From Zoogloea sp. (GTDB lineage: Bacteria > Pseudomonadota > Gammaproteobacteria > Burkholderiales > Rhodocyclaceae), in NCBI RefSeq assembly GCF_030157465.1, contig NZ_JAOAUU010000022.1, forward strand, positions 1 through 64,000: DNA of 64,000 bases, read 5' to 3'. The position numbers and the translations under genes are program-made. The notes beneath the pieces are model-generated. The model had not been told where the DNA came from. It did no database searches and saw only the letters and a program-made list of their open reading frames with translations. Of this stretch, positions 43,281-51,932 are shown piece after piece (positions within the stretch are counted from its first letter, which is position 1; every line of letters starts with the position of its first letter).

Positions 43281-43961
43281 ATGAGAGTCGATTACGCCGA
43301 GGCGCGATCCCTGCTGCGACAGGGATGCCGCGGCGCGCTTGGCTCTCATTCGGTCAGTGCGCCAGGTTACCCGTTTGTCACTGCGCTGCCGTATGTGCCT
43401 GACGGGGAGAGTCGTCCGCTCTTTCTTTTAAGCGGGTTGGCCGAGCACACCCGGAATCTGATCGCTGATCCGCGCGCCAGCCTGCTGGTGACGGGAGGCG
43501 GGGGTGGTCTCCTCGACGAAGCCAGGCTCACGCTGCTCGGTATGGTTCGTCCGGTGGTGATGGATGAAGCGTCCCTCGCCCGGTTTCTGCGTTACAGCCC
43601 CGAATCCGCGGAATACCTGTCATTGGGGGATTTCCGTTTTTTCCGCATGGAGCCTGCCAGGGTACGTTTCATTGGCGGATTCGGGCGTATGGGCTGGGCT
43701 GAGGCGGTGTGCCCAAGCCTTGTCCTGGACCCGGCGGAGGAGGAGGCCCTGGTGGATCGCCTCGCTCATAGGGTGCCTGTCGGTACACGCTTGCTGGGTG
43801 TGGATTTCGAGGGAATCGATATGCGCATCAGCGGAGTCTTTCGCCGCTTCGCGCTGCGCCCGAAAGAATGCAGCGTCGATGCCATTCATGAAGCCGCGGC
43901 AGAAACGCTGTCCGGGACAGGGAATGATCTGCCCCGGAGCGACGGCTCAGCCTGGGCCTGA
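43281..43961 (+). CDS. HugZ-like FMN/heme-binding split-barrel protein
   Basis: 226 residues: N-terminal pyridoxamine-phosphate-oxidase-like split barrel (GCRGALGSHSVSAPGYPFVT, LFLLSGLAEHTRNLIADPRASLLV), the RFIGGFGRMGW turn, and a C-terminal DUF2470-type domain (VGTRLLGVDFEGIDMRISGVFRRFAL). Members such as HugZ/HutZ bind or degrade heme; others bind FMN. The heme-ligand His cannot be settled by eye, so heme use is not claimed. It is 6 bp after rlmB and stops 2 bp from the convergent LolA-like gene, leaving no room for a terminator. Confidence 0.8.
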   Translation: MRVDYAEARSLLRQGCRGALGSHSVSAPGYPFVTALPYVPDGESRPLFLLSGLAEHTRNLIADPRASLLVTGGGGGLLDEARLTLLGMVRPVVMDEASLARFLRYSPESAEYLSLGDFRFFRMEPARVRFIGGFGRMGWAEAVCPSLVLDPAEEEALVDRLAHRVPVGTRLLGVDFEGIDMRISGVFRRFALRPKECSVDAIHEAAAETLSGTGNDLPRSDGSAWA

Positions 43962-43963
43962 AC

Positions 43964-44749
43964 TCAATCGACCCGGTTGAGCTTGTCCATGTATTGCTTG
44001 GTGAATACCCGGTCGGGGAGATCCTTGGGAGTCATCTGCGAGTAGCGCAGGGTTGAAACTTCGCCTTTCTTCAGCGCATCTTCCATGACGAGTTGAGTCG
44101 GGCGGATCCGACCGCCAATGTTCTGGTACTTCTCGTAGCGGCAAACCTTCAGAAGACGGTCCGACAGGGAGTAGAACTCGGCCTTGTGGGGCCAGTTGTT
44201 GGACTGGCGCACCCAGTAAAGCACCTTCGCGTACGTGACGCCCCGGTCGACGGCCGTAAGTTCCAGAACATACATTTTTTCGCCATCGATCGTGTCGGTG
44301 CGCAGGATCTTCGGCTCGTAGTCGCCGGCGAAGTTGGCGCGCGCAAGGTCGCCGTTTGCCACCTGCCCCGTCAGGCGCTGGGCCAGGGAAAGTCGAACAG
44401 GCTGCGAGATGTTCGGCATGAAGATCCACAGATCCCGGCCTCTCATCAGCATCGCCTGACCCCGGTCGGACGCCGGCTCAAGGGTCTGGACAATTGTGTT
44501 TTCATTGCCCTTGGAAAGAATCCGGAACTTTCGATCGTCGGCTGCTTCACCGGGCGTTGCAGAGCTGATGTCAATGATGACCTGGAAGCCATCGCGGGGG
44601 AAACGGACTTCGTCAGCCTTGGCGACGACGCTGCGTGCAAGCTCGGGATCCTCGGCGCGGACCAGGTTTCCTGAAACCAGGGCGAGAGCCGCCAAGGCAA
44701 GCCCGAAGCAGCGCGTACGATAGCCCGAGGGGGAAAAATTTAGGCTCAT
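43964..44749 (-). CDS. outer-membrane lipoprotein-sorting (LolA-like) periplasmic protein
   Basis: 261 residues with a signal peptide (about 1-32, VRA-ED). The mature part has the LolA/LppX-like half-barrel pattern (DRGQAMLMRGRDLWIFMPNISQP broken here; YVLELTAVDRGVTYAKVLYWVR), matching the group annotated as outer membrane lipoprotein-sorting protein. The group is tied to ABC or RND exporters that carry lipids or lipoproteins. ATG 44749 has AGGA 8 bases upstream. It is divergent from the LolD-like ATPase. Confidence 0.82.
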   Translation of the reverse strand: MSLNFSPSGYRTRCFGLALAALALVSGNLVRAEDPELARSVVAKADEVRFPRDGFQVIIDISSATPGEAADDRKFRILSKGNENTIVQTLEPASDRGQAMLMRGRDLWIFMPNISQPVRLSLAQRLTGQVANGDLARANFAGDYEPKILRTDTIDGEKMYVLELTAVDRGVTYAKVLYWVRQSNNWPHKAEFYSLSDRLLKVCRYEKYQNIGGRIRPTQLVMEDALKKGEVSTLRYSQMTPKDLPDRVFTKQYMDKLNRVD

Positions 44750-44791
44750 AGTGTTATCCTTTAAAAGCAAACAACATAGATCGGTGTGCCC

Positions 44792-45592
44792 ATGCCAACT
44801 CCCCGCGATGACAACGCAGCAGAGCCAATTTCAGGCGAGCCGTTGAAAACGATCATCAAGATCGATAACGTCAGCAAGGTGTACCGCTTGGGCGAGCAGG
44901 ACGTCACGGCACTGAAAAACGTCATTCTTGAAGTGAAAGAAGGCAATTTCATGGCGATCGCAGGATCGTCCGGGAGCGGGAAGTCCACGCTGCTCAATAT
45001 CATGGGGTGCATCGACACACCAAGCAAGGGGCGCGTCATCATCGACGGAAAGGATGTTTCCGGTCAGACTCCCGACGAACTTGCCAATATCCGTGCAAGA
45101 ACTGTCGGCTTCATTTTCCAGACATTCAACCTGCTGCCGGTCCTGTCGGCAGAGGAAAACGTCGAGTACCCGCTGTTGCAGATGCCCGAACTCGGCCGGG
45201 ACGAGCGGCGAGACCGCGTCAACCACTATATGAAAATGGTGGGGCTGGGCAAATATGCCCGCCACCGTCCGAATCAGCTCTCCGGCGGACAGCGTCAGCG
45301 GGTGGCTATCGCCCGGGCCCTGGTGACCCATTCCCGCGTGGTGCTTGCCGACGAGCCGACGGCCAACCTGGATCGCCGCACCGGCGAGAGCATTCTCGAG
45401 TTGATGCAGCTGATCCACCAGGAGAACAGAACAACTTTCGTTTTTTCCACGCACGACAAGCGCGTCATGAGTCGCGCCAATCAGCTCGTGCGCATGGAGG
45501 ACGGGCAGATCACCAAGCTGGGGCTCAAGCAGAACGGTGCCTGGATATTCGTCCAGGATCGTAGCGAGGGTGAAGATGGACCTGAAATCTGA
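44792..45592 (+). CDS. MacB/LolD-type ABC transporter ATPase
   Basis: 266 residues. Walker [10 protein letters not shown] (58-66), Q-loop [18 protein letters not shown], signature [15 protein letters not shown], Walker [13 protein letters not shown] and the His switch STHDKRVM. This sequence style belongs to the LolD/MacB/FtsE group that works with FtsX-type permeases. No permease gene is next to it. Start taken at ATG 44792; a GTG at 44786 is possible. It is followed 42 bp later by the outer-membrane barrel. Confidence 0.9.
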   Translation: MPTPRDDNAAEPISGEPLKTIIKIDNVSKVYRLGEQDVTALKNVILEVKEGNFMAIAGSSGSGKSTLLNIMGCIDTPSKGRVIIDGKDVSGQTPDELANIRARTVGFIFQTFNLLPVLSAEENVEYPLLQMPELGRDERRDRVNHYMKMVGLGKYARHRPNQLSGGQRQRVAIARALVTHSRVVLADEPTANLDRRTGESILELMQLIHQENRTTFVFSTHDKRVMSRANQLVRMEDGQITKLGLKQNGAWIFVQDRSEGEDGPEI

Positions 45593-45634
45593 GCGCCCCG
45601 ATGGCGCACCAGTTACAAGAAGGGAAAGTTTGTA

Positions 45635-46939
45635 ATGCACTGTGTAAATCAGGGGCTTCGCCATTTCGCCGTCGCGTTCTCGGTAATGGCCTGCTGTGGC
45701 GCCGCTGCCGCTGCCGACGATGAGCTGGATCTCGATCTGGGAGAGGGCTCGAGTTTCAGTCGGGGGGGATTCCTCCAGTTTGACATGGCCCGAACCTACG
45801 CCGGCAAGGATCACTGGTCGATGGCGCGGGCACGGGCCGAGTTGTCAGCAAAGGGTGGGAACGACAGCCTGAAGTGGAAGATCTCCGGCCGGGCAGATGC
45901 GGACGCCGTATTCGGCATCGACTCCGGCTTCTATCCCGATGCCGTGCGTCGCGATCAGCAATACCAGTTCGACTTCCGCGAAACCTACATCGACTTCTCG
46001 GCGGGCGACGTGGATTTCCGGATCGGTCGTCAGCACATCGTGTGGGGTGAGATGGTCGGACTGTTCTTCGCGGACGTGGTTTCGGCCCGCGACCTGCGCA
46101 GCTTCTACCTGCCGGACTTCGAGCAGCTCCGTATTCCTCAATGGGCGGCCCGGGCCGAATACTATTTCGGCGAAACCCACGCCGAGCTGGTGTGGATTCC
46201 GGTGCCGAGCTACGACCGGATCGGCAAGCCGGGTGCGGAGTTCTACCCACTTCCCAGAAATGCCAAGGTTCTCGGCGAGGTCAAGCCGGACAACTCTCCA
46301 GAAAACAGCAACTGGGGTGGTCGCGTGTCCCGGCTGGTGGGAGGGTGGGATCTGTCGGCCTTCTATTATCGAAGCCTCGATGTCGCCCAGACTTTCTACC
46401 TGACCGGGGGAACGCCCCTGCAGCCGGAGTTCCAGCCCCGTCATGAACGGATCACTCAGGTGGGCGGCACGCTCGCCAAGGATTTTGGTGATTTTGTTCT
46501 GAAGGGCGAAGCGGTGCATTCTCGCGGGAGAAAGTTCAGTGCCGCAAATCCTGTTGCACCGCCCGGTCTGGTTGATCAGGACACCATCGATTATGTGGCT
46601 GGCGTGGATATTCCGGCTTTCAACGATGGTCGGGTGAATCTGCAGTATTTCGCCCGGAGGATGCTTGATTACAACCCGGCAACAGGTTTCGAGCGGACCG
46701 AGGGCGGGGCGAGTGTTCTGGTTGGAACCCGGCTTGCCAAGGCCTGGGAAGCCGAGGCGCTTTACGTCTCGATGCTTAACCGCAACGACTACATGTTCCG
46801 TCCCAAACTGATCTGGGCTGCGAACAAAAGCACGAGGGTCGTTTTCGGCGTCGATGCCTTTGGTGGCAGTTCAACGGGCCTGTTTGGCCGCTATGCCGAT
46901 CGGGATCGTGTCTATACCGAAGCCCGCTGGAGCTTCTAG
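45635..46939 (+). CDS. outer-membrane beta-barrel protein, DUF1302-like
   Basis: 434 residues: signal peptide (about 1-27, AAA-AD), then repeated amphipathic strands (FLQFDMARTY, DFRETYIDFSAGDVDFRIGRQHIVWG, WAARAEYYFGETHAELVWIP) and a C-terminal Trp-Ser-Phe, the aromatic end recognised by BAM. It resembles DUF1302/alginate-export type barrels; substrate unknown. The gene order LolA-like, ATPase, barrel suggests transport between the membranes. A GGGAAAG site precedes the ATG. Confidence 0.8.
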   Translation: MHCVNQGLRHFAVAFSVMACCGAAAAADDELDLDLGEGSSFSRGGFLQFDMARTYAGKDHWSMARARAELSAKGGNDSLKWKISGRADADAVFGIDSGFYPDAVRRDQQYQFDFRETYIDFSAGDVDFRIGRQHIVWGEMVGLFFADVVSARDLRSFYLPDFEQLRIPQWAARAEYYFGETHAELVWIPVPSYDRIGKPGAEFYPLPRNAKVLGEVKPDNSPENSNWGGRVSRLVGGWDLSAFYYRSLDVAQTFYLTGGTPLQPEFQPRHERITQVGGTLAKDFGDFVLKGEAVHSRGRKFSAANPVAPPGLVDQDTIDYVAGVDIPAFNDGRVNLQYFARRMLDYNPATGFERTEGGASVLVGTRLAKAWEAEALYVSMLNRNDYMFRPKLIWAANKSTRVVFGVDAFGGSSTGLFGRYADRDRVYTEARWSF

Positions 46940-47133
46940 GCGTGGCGTCCGGATTCGGCGTTATGTCGTCCGGGTTGAATTGAGCAAGAATATCCTGTTG
47001 TCCTGATGGCGGAGTCATGTACCCTTTTTGGGGCGTCGTGACGTTTTTCTCCGGGCGTGTGCACAGGCTGCCGTAATATCCGCCCACTATCATTCAAAGG
47101 CTGAATTTCGGCCGTATCCAGGGGAAGTACCTT

Positions 47134-47739
47134 ATGAAACGTTTTTTGACAGAGGGTCTGCTGGTTTGCGCCGCTATCGGCCTGGCGGGTTGTGCCACGA
47201 CCTATCCGCCCGCTCCGGTGAATGCCGATAGCCCGGATTACAACTACCTGATCGGGCCGGGCGACAGCTTGAATATCGTTGTGTGGCGCAACCCCGAGTT
47301 GTCCACGTCGGTAACGGTCAGGCCCGATGGCAAGGTCACCACGTCGCTTGTCGAGGATATCCCCGTAACGGGTCGGGATAGCACCACGCTGGCGCGCGAA
47401 CTCGAGCAGGCGCTTGGCAAGTACATCCGGGATCCGGTTGTCACGGTCATCGTTTCCGGTTTTGTGGGCCCTTACTCGCAGCAGATTCGTGTGTTGGGCG
47501 AGGCTGCCCGGCCCCAGAGTCTCTCGTATCGCCAGAAGATGTCTGTACTGGACGTCATGATCGCAGTCGGGGGTATCACCGATTTTGCAGATGGAAACCG
47601 CGCAACCCTGCTGCGGACTTCCGAAGGCAACAAGCAGTACACGGTTCGTTTGAAGGATCTGGTGAAGCGCGGTGACGTTTCGGCCAACGTCGAAATGAAA
47701 CCGGGTGATGTTCTCATCATTCCCCAGAGCTGGTTCTGA
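47134..47739 (+). CDS. epsD: exopolysaccharide export lipoprotein of the XrtA locus (Wza-like)
   Basis: 201 residues. Signal peptide with lipobox LAGC (Cys20), then polysaccharide export domain (DYNYLIGPGDSLNIVVWRN) and SLBB-like domain (QIRVLGEAARPQSLSYRQ...VGGITDFA). Forms the outer-membrane export channel or its periplasmic part. The short length and ending in IIPQSWF fit the exosortase-linked export protein family. Upstream 46940-47133 shows no clear sigma-54 site and only weak sigma-70 matches. Confidence 0.88.
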   Translation: MKRFLTEGLLVCAAIGLAGCATTYPPAPVNADSPDYNYLIGPGDSLNIVVWRNPELSTSVTVRPDGKVTTSLVEDIPVTGRDSTTLARELEQALGKYIRDPVVTVIVSGFVGPYSQQIRVLGEAARPQSLSYRQKMSVLDVMIAVGGITDFADGNRATLLRTSEGNKQYTVRLKDLVKRGDVSANVEMKPGDVLIIPQSWF

Positions 47740-47756
47740 CCAATCCTTGATCTTGC

Positions 47757-47780
47757 CCCCCGGCGCAGCCCGGGGGTTTT
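47757..47780 (+). terminator. hairpin with short T-tract inside the exopolysaccharide operon
   Basis: CCCCCGG (47757-47763) pairs with CCGGGGG (47770-47776), 6-base loop, four T. It lies 12 bp before the chain-length gene, in the one gap of this operon with secondary structure, and could be a partial terminator. Confidence 0.5.
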
Positions 47781-47792
47781 CGGAATCTCCCA

Positions 47793-49373
47793 ATGGAAGA
47801 AATACTAAGACAGCTGTCGGTCATCCTCCGAGGCATGTGGCTTTATCGCTGGTGGGGCTTGGCGGCTGCATGGATCGTGGGGCCGATCTTCTCTGCGGTC
47901 GTCTACCTGCAGCCTGATCGCTACGAGTCGTCGGCACGTGTCTATGTGGATACCCAGTCGATCCTCAAGCCGCTGATGTCGGGCCTGGCAGTTCAGCCCA
48001 ACGTGGATCAGCAGATCAATATTCTCAGCCGTACGTTGATCAGCCGCCCTAACGTGGAAAAGCTGATCCGGATGGCCGATCTGGATATCTCGGCCAAGAC
48101 CAAGGAGGAGCGGGAGGTTCTGATATCGAGCGTTACCAAGTCTTTGCAAATTCGCGAAGCTGGACGCGATAACCTCTACACGCTGGCTTACACCGATACC
48201 GACCCCGAGCGCGCCAAGCGCGTCGTGCAGTCGATGGTTTCGATCTTCGTCGAATCAGGCCTGGGCGACAAGCGCAAGGATTCCGATTCCGCACGGCGGT
48301 TTATCGAGGAGCAGATCAAGGCTTACGAACAAAAGCTCGTCGATGCCGAAAACCGCCTGAAGGAATACAAGCTGCGCAACATGAACACGATTGGCGCAGG
48401 CGGTCAGGATTATTTCCGGAAGATGGCCGAAGTCAACGAGCAACTCAATCAGGCAAGGCTTGCCTTGCGTGAGGCTGAAAATTCGCGGGATGTCCTGAAA
48501 AGGCAGCTCTCCGGTGAAGACTCGATAGTCTTGCCAGAGAAAATGTCCGGTGCTTCGCTGGCGGCTGTACCCCTGCCTGAACTCGACGGCCGTATCGAAT
48601 CGGTGAAGAAGTCCCTTGATGGATTGCTCCAGAAATATACCGACCGGCACCCGGACGTCGTTGGCGCACGCAAACTCATCGAAGAGCTGGAAGCCCAGAA
48701 ATCCCAGGAGTTGCAGGCCCGCCGCAAGGCCTCGGCTGCAGCGGGTGCTGCCGGTGGCGTAAGCACGAGTGGAGGCTCCAGCGTCAACCCGGTTTTCCAG
48801 CAGATGCGGCTGTCACTCTCCGAGGCCGAAGCCAACGTGGCTTCGCTGCGTGTGCGGGTTGCGGAATATGAAGGCCGGCTCCAGCAGCTCAACGCAGCGT
48901 CCAGAACACTGCCGCAGCTTGAAACCGAGTTCACCCAGCTCAACCGTGACTACGACGTAAACAAGAAGAACTACGATGCGCTTGTCTCCCGGCGCGAGTC
49001 CGCCACCATGGCGGTCGAGATGGGGGCAACGTCGGGTGTTGCCGATTTCCGCCTCATCGACCCGCCGACCGTGCCGAACAAGCCTTCCGCACCGAATCGC
49101 CTCCTGCTGATGCCTGCAGCGGGTCTCGGGGCCTTGCTCGCCGGTTTTGTCGTTTCGTTCCTGATCAGCCAGATCCGGCCTGTCTTCACGGATATCCAGG
49201 TGCTTCGCGAAGTGACAGGGCTGGCGGTTCTCGGCTCGGTCAGCATGATTGCCGACCCGGATCGGATGCGCAGTCAGCGTCGAGGAAAGATTGTTTTCCT
49301 GGGGGGCGTGGGCGCATTGGTGGGGTTGTTTGGCGCAATGACGGTCTGGCTGCTGCTGGCCAGAATGGGGTAA
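47793..49373 (+). CDS. XrtA-system polysaccharide chain-length determinant (Wzz/GNVR type)
   Basis: 526 residues. N-terminal cytoplasmic start and membrane helix (about 20-42), a long periplasmic region with coiled coils (about 160-230 and 340-410), a proline-containing second membrane helix (LLLMPAAGLGALLAGFVVSFLI) and a third hydrophobic segment at the very C-terminus (GGVGALVGLFGAMTVWLLLA). Sets polymer length with the downstream kinase. The RLIDPPTVPNKPSAPNR stretch before the last helices is typical. Confidence 0.9.
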   Translation: MEEILRQLSVILRGMWLYRWWGLAAAWIVGPIFSAVVYLQPDRYESSARVYVDTQSILKPLMSGLAVQPNVDQQINILSRTLISRPNVEKLIRMADLDISAKTKEEREVLISSVTKSLQIREAGRDNLYTLAYTDTDPERAKRVVQSMVSIFVESGLGDKRKDSDSARRFIEEQIKAYEQKLVDAENRLKEYKLRNMNTIGAGGQDYFRKMAEVNEQLNQARLALREAENSRDVLKRQLSGEDSIVLPEKMSGASLAAVPLPELDGRIESVKKSLDGLLQKYTDRHPDVVGARKLIEELEAQKSQELQARRKASAAAGAAGGVSTSGGSSVNPVFQQMRLSLSEAEANVASLRVRVAEYEGRLQQLNAASRTLPQLETEFTQLNRDYDVNKKNYDALVSRRESATMAVEMGATSGVADFRLIDPPTVPNKPSAPNRLLLMPAAGLGALLAGFVVSFLISQIRPVFTDIQVLREVTGLAVLGSVSMIADPDRMRSQRRGKIVFLGGVGALVGLFGAMTVWLLLARMG

Positions 49374-49382
49374 GGGGCGAAC

Positions 49383-50390
49383 ATGAGCATTATTGAAAAA
49401 GCTGTCGAACGGCTCGAGCAACTTCAGAAAGCCAGTGCTGCGCCGCAGGTTCAAAGCGACACCGTGGCAGATCAAACCGCGGGCTCGCCCGCGCCTGCAG
49501 CGGCCGTGACGCCTCCTGCCTCTGCCTTTGCTGCCAAGTCTGTTGTTGCAGAGCCTGAAGCCGTGGCTCCTTCCAGGCCGGCTGCAGCCATTACCCCCAG
49601 GCCGGACGGGGCCCCGGTTCCCGTTGCCCGGCACGTGGAAATCGATCTCGAGCGTCTTCAGTCAATCGGCATCGTGACGCCCAACGCGCCACGCTCGCTG
49701 ATTGGCGATGAGTTCCGGATCATCAAGCGCCCGCTGCTTCGCAACATCCAGGGGAAGGGCGCCTCTGCGATCAACAATGCCAACCTGATCATGATCACGA
49801 GCTCCTTGCCCGGTGAGGGCAAGAGCTTCAGTTCGATCAATCTGGCGATCAGCATGGCGATGGAGCTCGATCACACCGTATTGCTGATCGATGCTGACGT
49901 ATCTCGCCCGTCCGTGCTGAACCTTCTCGGCTTGCCGCCCAAGAAGGGTCTGATGGATGTGCTGACCACGCCCGGCACCCAGATCGGCGATGTGCTGCTG
50001 AAGACCAACATCGAAAAGCTGAGCCTTCTTCCGGCAGGTACGCCACATCCGCGGGCCACCGAGCTCCTCGCCAGCGATGCGATGAACAACCTTCTCGAAG
50101 AGCTCGCCGAGCGCTATTCGGACCGGATCATCGTGTTCGATTCCCCGCCGCTGCTGGTCACAACCGAATCCCGCGTACTGGCAACGCACATGGGCCAGAT
50201 CGTGATGGTCGTCGAGTCGAACAAGACGGCCCAGGCCGCCTTGAAGCAGGCGATAGCAACAATCGAAAGCTGCCCTGTCAAGCTCATGCTGCTGAACAAG
50301 GCCCACCATTCCGGAGCCGGGTCTTATGGCTACGGTTATGGCTACGGATACGGCTATGGATACGGACATGCCCCGAAGGAGAATGCGTGA
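49383..50390 (+). CDS. XrtA-associated bacterial tyrosine autokinase
   Basis: 335 residues, cytoplasmic BY-kinase (CapB/Wzc C-terminal type). After a Pro/Ala-rich N-terminus (about 20-85), Walker A SLPGEGKS (141-148), Walker A' LLIDAD (167-172) and Walker B FDSPPL (252-257) are visible. It ends in seven tyrosines alternating with glycine (Tyr315 to Tyr327), a likely autophosphorylation cluster. With the chain-length protein upstream it controls export or polymerisation. Its stop overlaps the next GTG start. Confidence 0.93.
   Translation: MSIIEKAVERLEQLQKASAAPQVQSDTVADQTAGSPAPAAAVTPPASAFAAKSVVAEPEAVAPSRPAAAITPRPDGAPVPVARHVEIDLERLQSIGIVTPNAPRSLIGDEFRIIKRPLLRNIQGKGASAINNANLIMITSSLPGEGKSFSSINLAISMAMELDHTVLLIDADVSRPSVLNLLGLPPKKGLMDVLTTPGTQIGDVLLKTNIEKLSLLPAGTPHPRATELLASDAMNNLLEELAERYSDRIIVFDSPPLLVTTESRVLATHMGQIVMVVESNKTAQAALKQAIATIESCPVKLMLLNKAHHSGAGSYGYGYGYGYGYGYGHAPKENA
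50325..50366 (+). repeat. Tyr-Gly coding repeat
   Basis: Seven tandem 6-base units encoding Tyr-Gly, with synonymous variation between units (TAT/TAC and GGC/GGT/GGA). Such a tract may change copy number. Confidence 0.8.
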
Positions 50391-51925
50391 AGATTCGTGC
50401 GTCGTGCGTTTCCCGGCGGTTTCGCCCGCGCCATCTGGCCGTCCTGTGCGCCTCTCTCGGTCTGGTTGCCGGCCCGGCCTTTGCCCAACAACAGACGGTC
50501 AAGCTGGAATCCTCGCTGAGAGTCAGCGAAACGGTTACAGATAACGCTGGTCTGGGGCAAAGCGGGACGGGAAAAACGGACTGGATCACGCAGATCAGCC
50601 CCTCCGTCCGGCTGATTGCCAACGGTAGCCGGGTGAACGGGAATCTCAGTGTTGGCGTTAATTCGGCTTTCTATGCCAATGATTCTGCTCCGCAATCCAA
50701 TCATTTGATGCTTGGCGGATCGGGAAAAGTGAATCTTGTCGATAATTACGCCTACGTGGACGTGTTCGGCTCGATTTCCCGCCAGTCAGCATCCGCATTT
50801 GGCCCGCGTGGCGCGGATACGGTTACCGGTACGAGCAATCAGGCCGAAGTTCGGACTTTCAGCGTCAGTCCTTACCTGCGTGGCCGCCTCGGATCGACCG
50901 GATCGGTTGAACTTCGTTACGCGTTGATGCAGACGGAGTCCGACAGTTCGGTGCTTTCAAAGACACAATCAGACACCTGGACACTGAACGCCTCGGATTC
51001 TCGTGCTTCAGCGCTTCTGGGATGGGGCTTGAATATCCGGGATAGTCGCTCTGACGTTACGGATCGGGGAACCGTTAGTCAGCGGTCGGGCCGCCTGACC
51101 GGATTTGTGAATCTTGATCCCCAATTCACCCTGAGATTGATCGGCGGGGCTGAGTCGAACAATTTTGGCGGTTCGAACAAGCGCAGCACAACGATTTACG
51201 GTGTCGGTGCCGACTGGCGGCCGACGCCCAGAACCACCGTGTCCGGAACGGTCGAGGACCGTTTTTTTGGTACGGGCTACATGCTGAATGCCACGCACCA
51301 GACCGGCCGTGCGGCTTTTACCGGCAGTTTTACGAAGAACGTCAGTTCCACAAGCCAGACGATGCTGGGCGCCGTGAGCCTTTACGATCTGCTGATGTTG
51401 CAGTATTCCGTAAAATACCCCGATATCAATGAGCGTTCTGCCGTTGTCCGGCAACTGATAGATACCAATGCTGCGGGCCAGGGTGGTGTCATTGTCGGAG
51501 CCCAGTCCGTTCTGGCGAACGGATTTTTTCTCGATCGTCGTTTCCAGCTGGGGGTGACGTTCAGCGGGGTTCGCAATACGGTTTCATTGATCGCTTTCAC
51601 TTCCGAGCACGAGACGCTGACCGAAAGGCTTGCTGTGACCGGTAATGCGGCTGCCGGCCAGAATGCAACCACGACTGGCGGTACCTTGATGGTCAGCCAT
51701 GCCTTGTCGCCGCTGACATCTGCCAATGCTGCGTATTCAAGCATCCTGAGCCAGTCCACCGACCGTTCGCTTGCAGCAAGCCGGTCCAATATCATCACCG
51801 CGGGTCTTTCGACGCGCTTTTCATCAAAGATGAGCGGCTCGCTCAATATTCGCAGCAACAAGGGCTCGGGCTCCTCCAGCTACTCCGAGAACGCCTTGAT
51901 TGGCGCTGTCGCAATCCAATTCTGA
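50387..51925 (+). CDS. XrtA/PEP-CTERM-associated outer-membrane barrel protein
   Basis: 512 residues from GTG 50387, overlapping the kinase stop. Signal peptide (about 1-33, AFA-QQ), then a long run of alternating strands with Ser/Thr/Asn-rich turns and a C-terminal AIQF aromatic end. It belongs to the roughly 500-residue barrel family always found with exosortase-type loci (TIGR03016 type). Proposed to help export; biochemical role unknown. Base composition is a little more AT-rich than the neighbours. Confidence 0.82.
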   Translation: MKIRASCVSRRFRPRHLAVLCASLGLVAGPAFAQQQTVKLESSLRVSETVTDNAGLGQSGTGKTDWITQISPSVRLIANGSRVNGNLSVGVNSAFYANDSAPQSNHLMLGGSGKVNLVDNYAYVDVFGSISRQSASAFGPRGADTVTGTSNQAEVRTFSVSPYLRGRLGSTGSVELRYALMQTESDSSVLSKTQSDTWTLNASDSRASALLGWGLNIRDSRSDVTDRGTVSQRSGRLTGFVNLDPQFTLRLIGGAESNNFGGSNKRSTTIYGVGADWRPTPRTTVSGTVEDRFFGTGYMLNATHQTGRAAFTGSFTKNVSSTSQTMLGAVSLYDLLMLQYSVKYPDINERSAVVRQLIDTNAAGQGGVIVGAQSVLANGFFLDRRFQLGVTFSGVRNTVSLIAFTSEHETLTERLAVTGNAAAGQNATTTGGTLMVSHALSPLTSANAAYSSILSQSTDRSLAASRSNIITAGLSTRFSSKMSGSLNIRSNKGSGSSSYSENALIGAVAIQF

Positions 51926-51932
51926 GCACTTA

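Noticed and set aside
46940-47133. Sigma-54 promoter or ops/JUMPstart element before the exopolysaccharide operon
   Set aside because: I looked for TGGCAC-N5-TTGC and GGCGGTAGC patterns and found no acceptable match.
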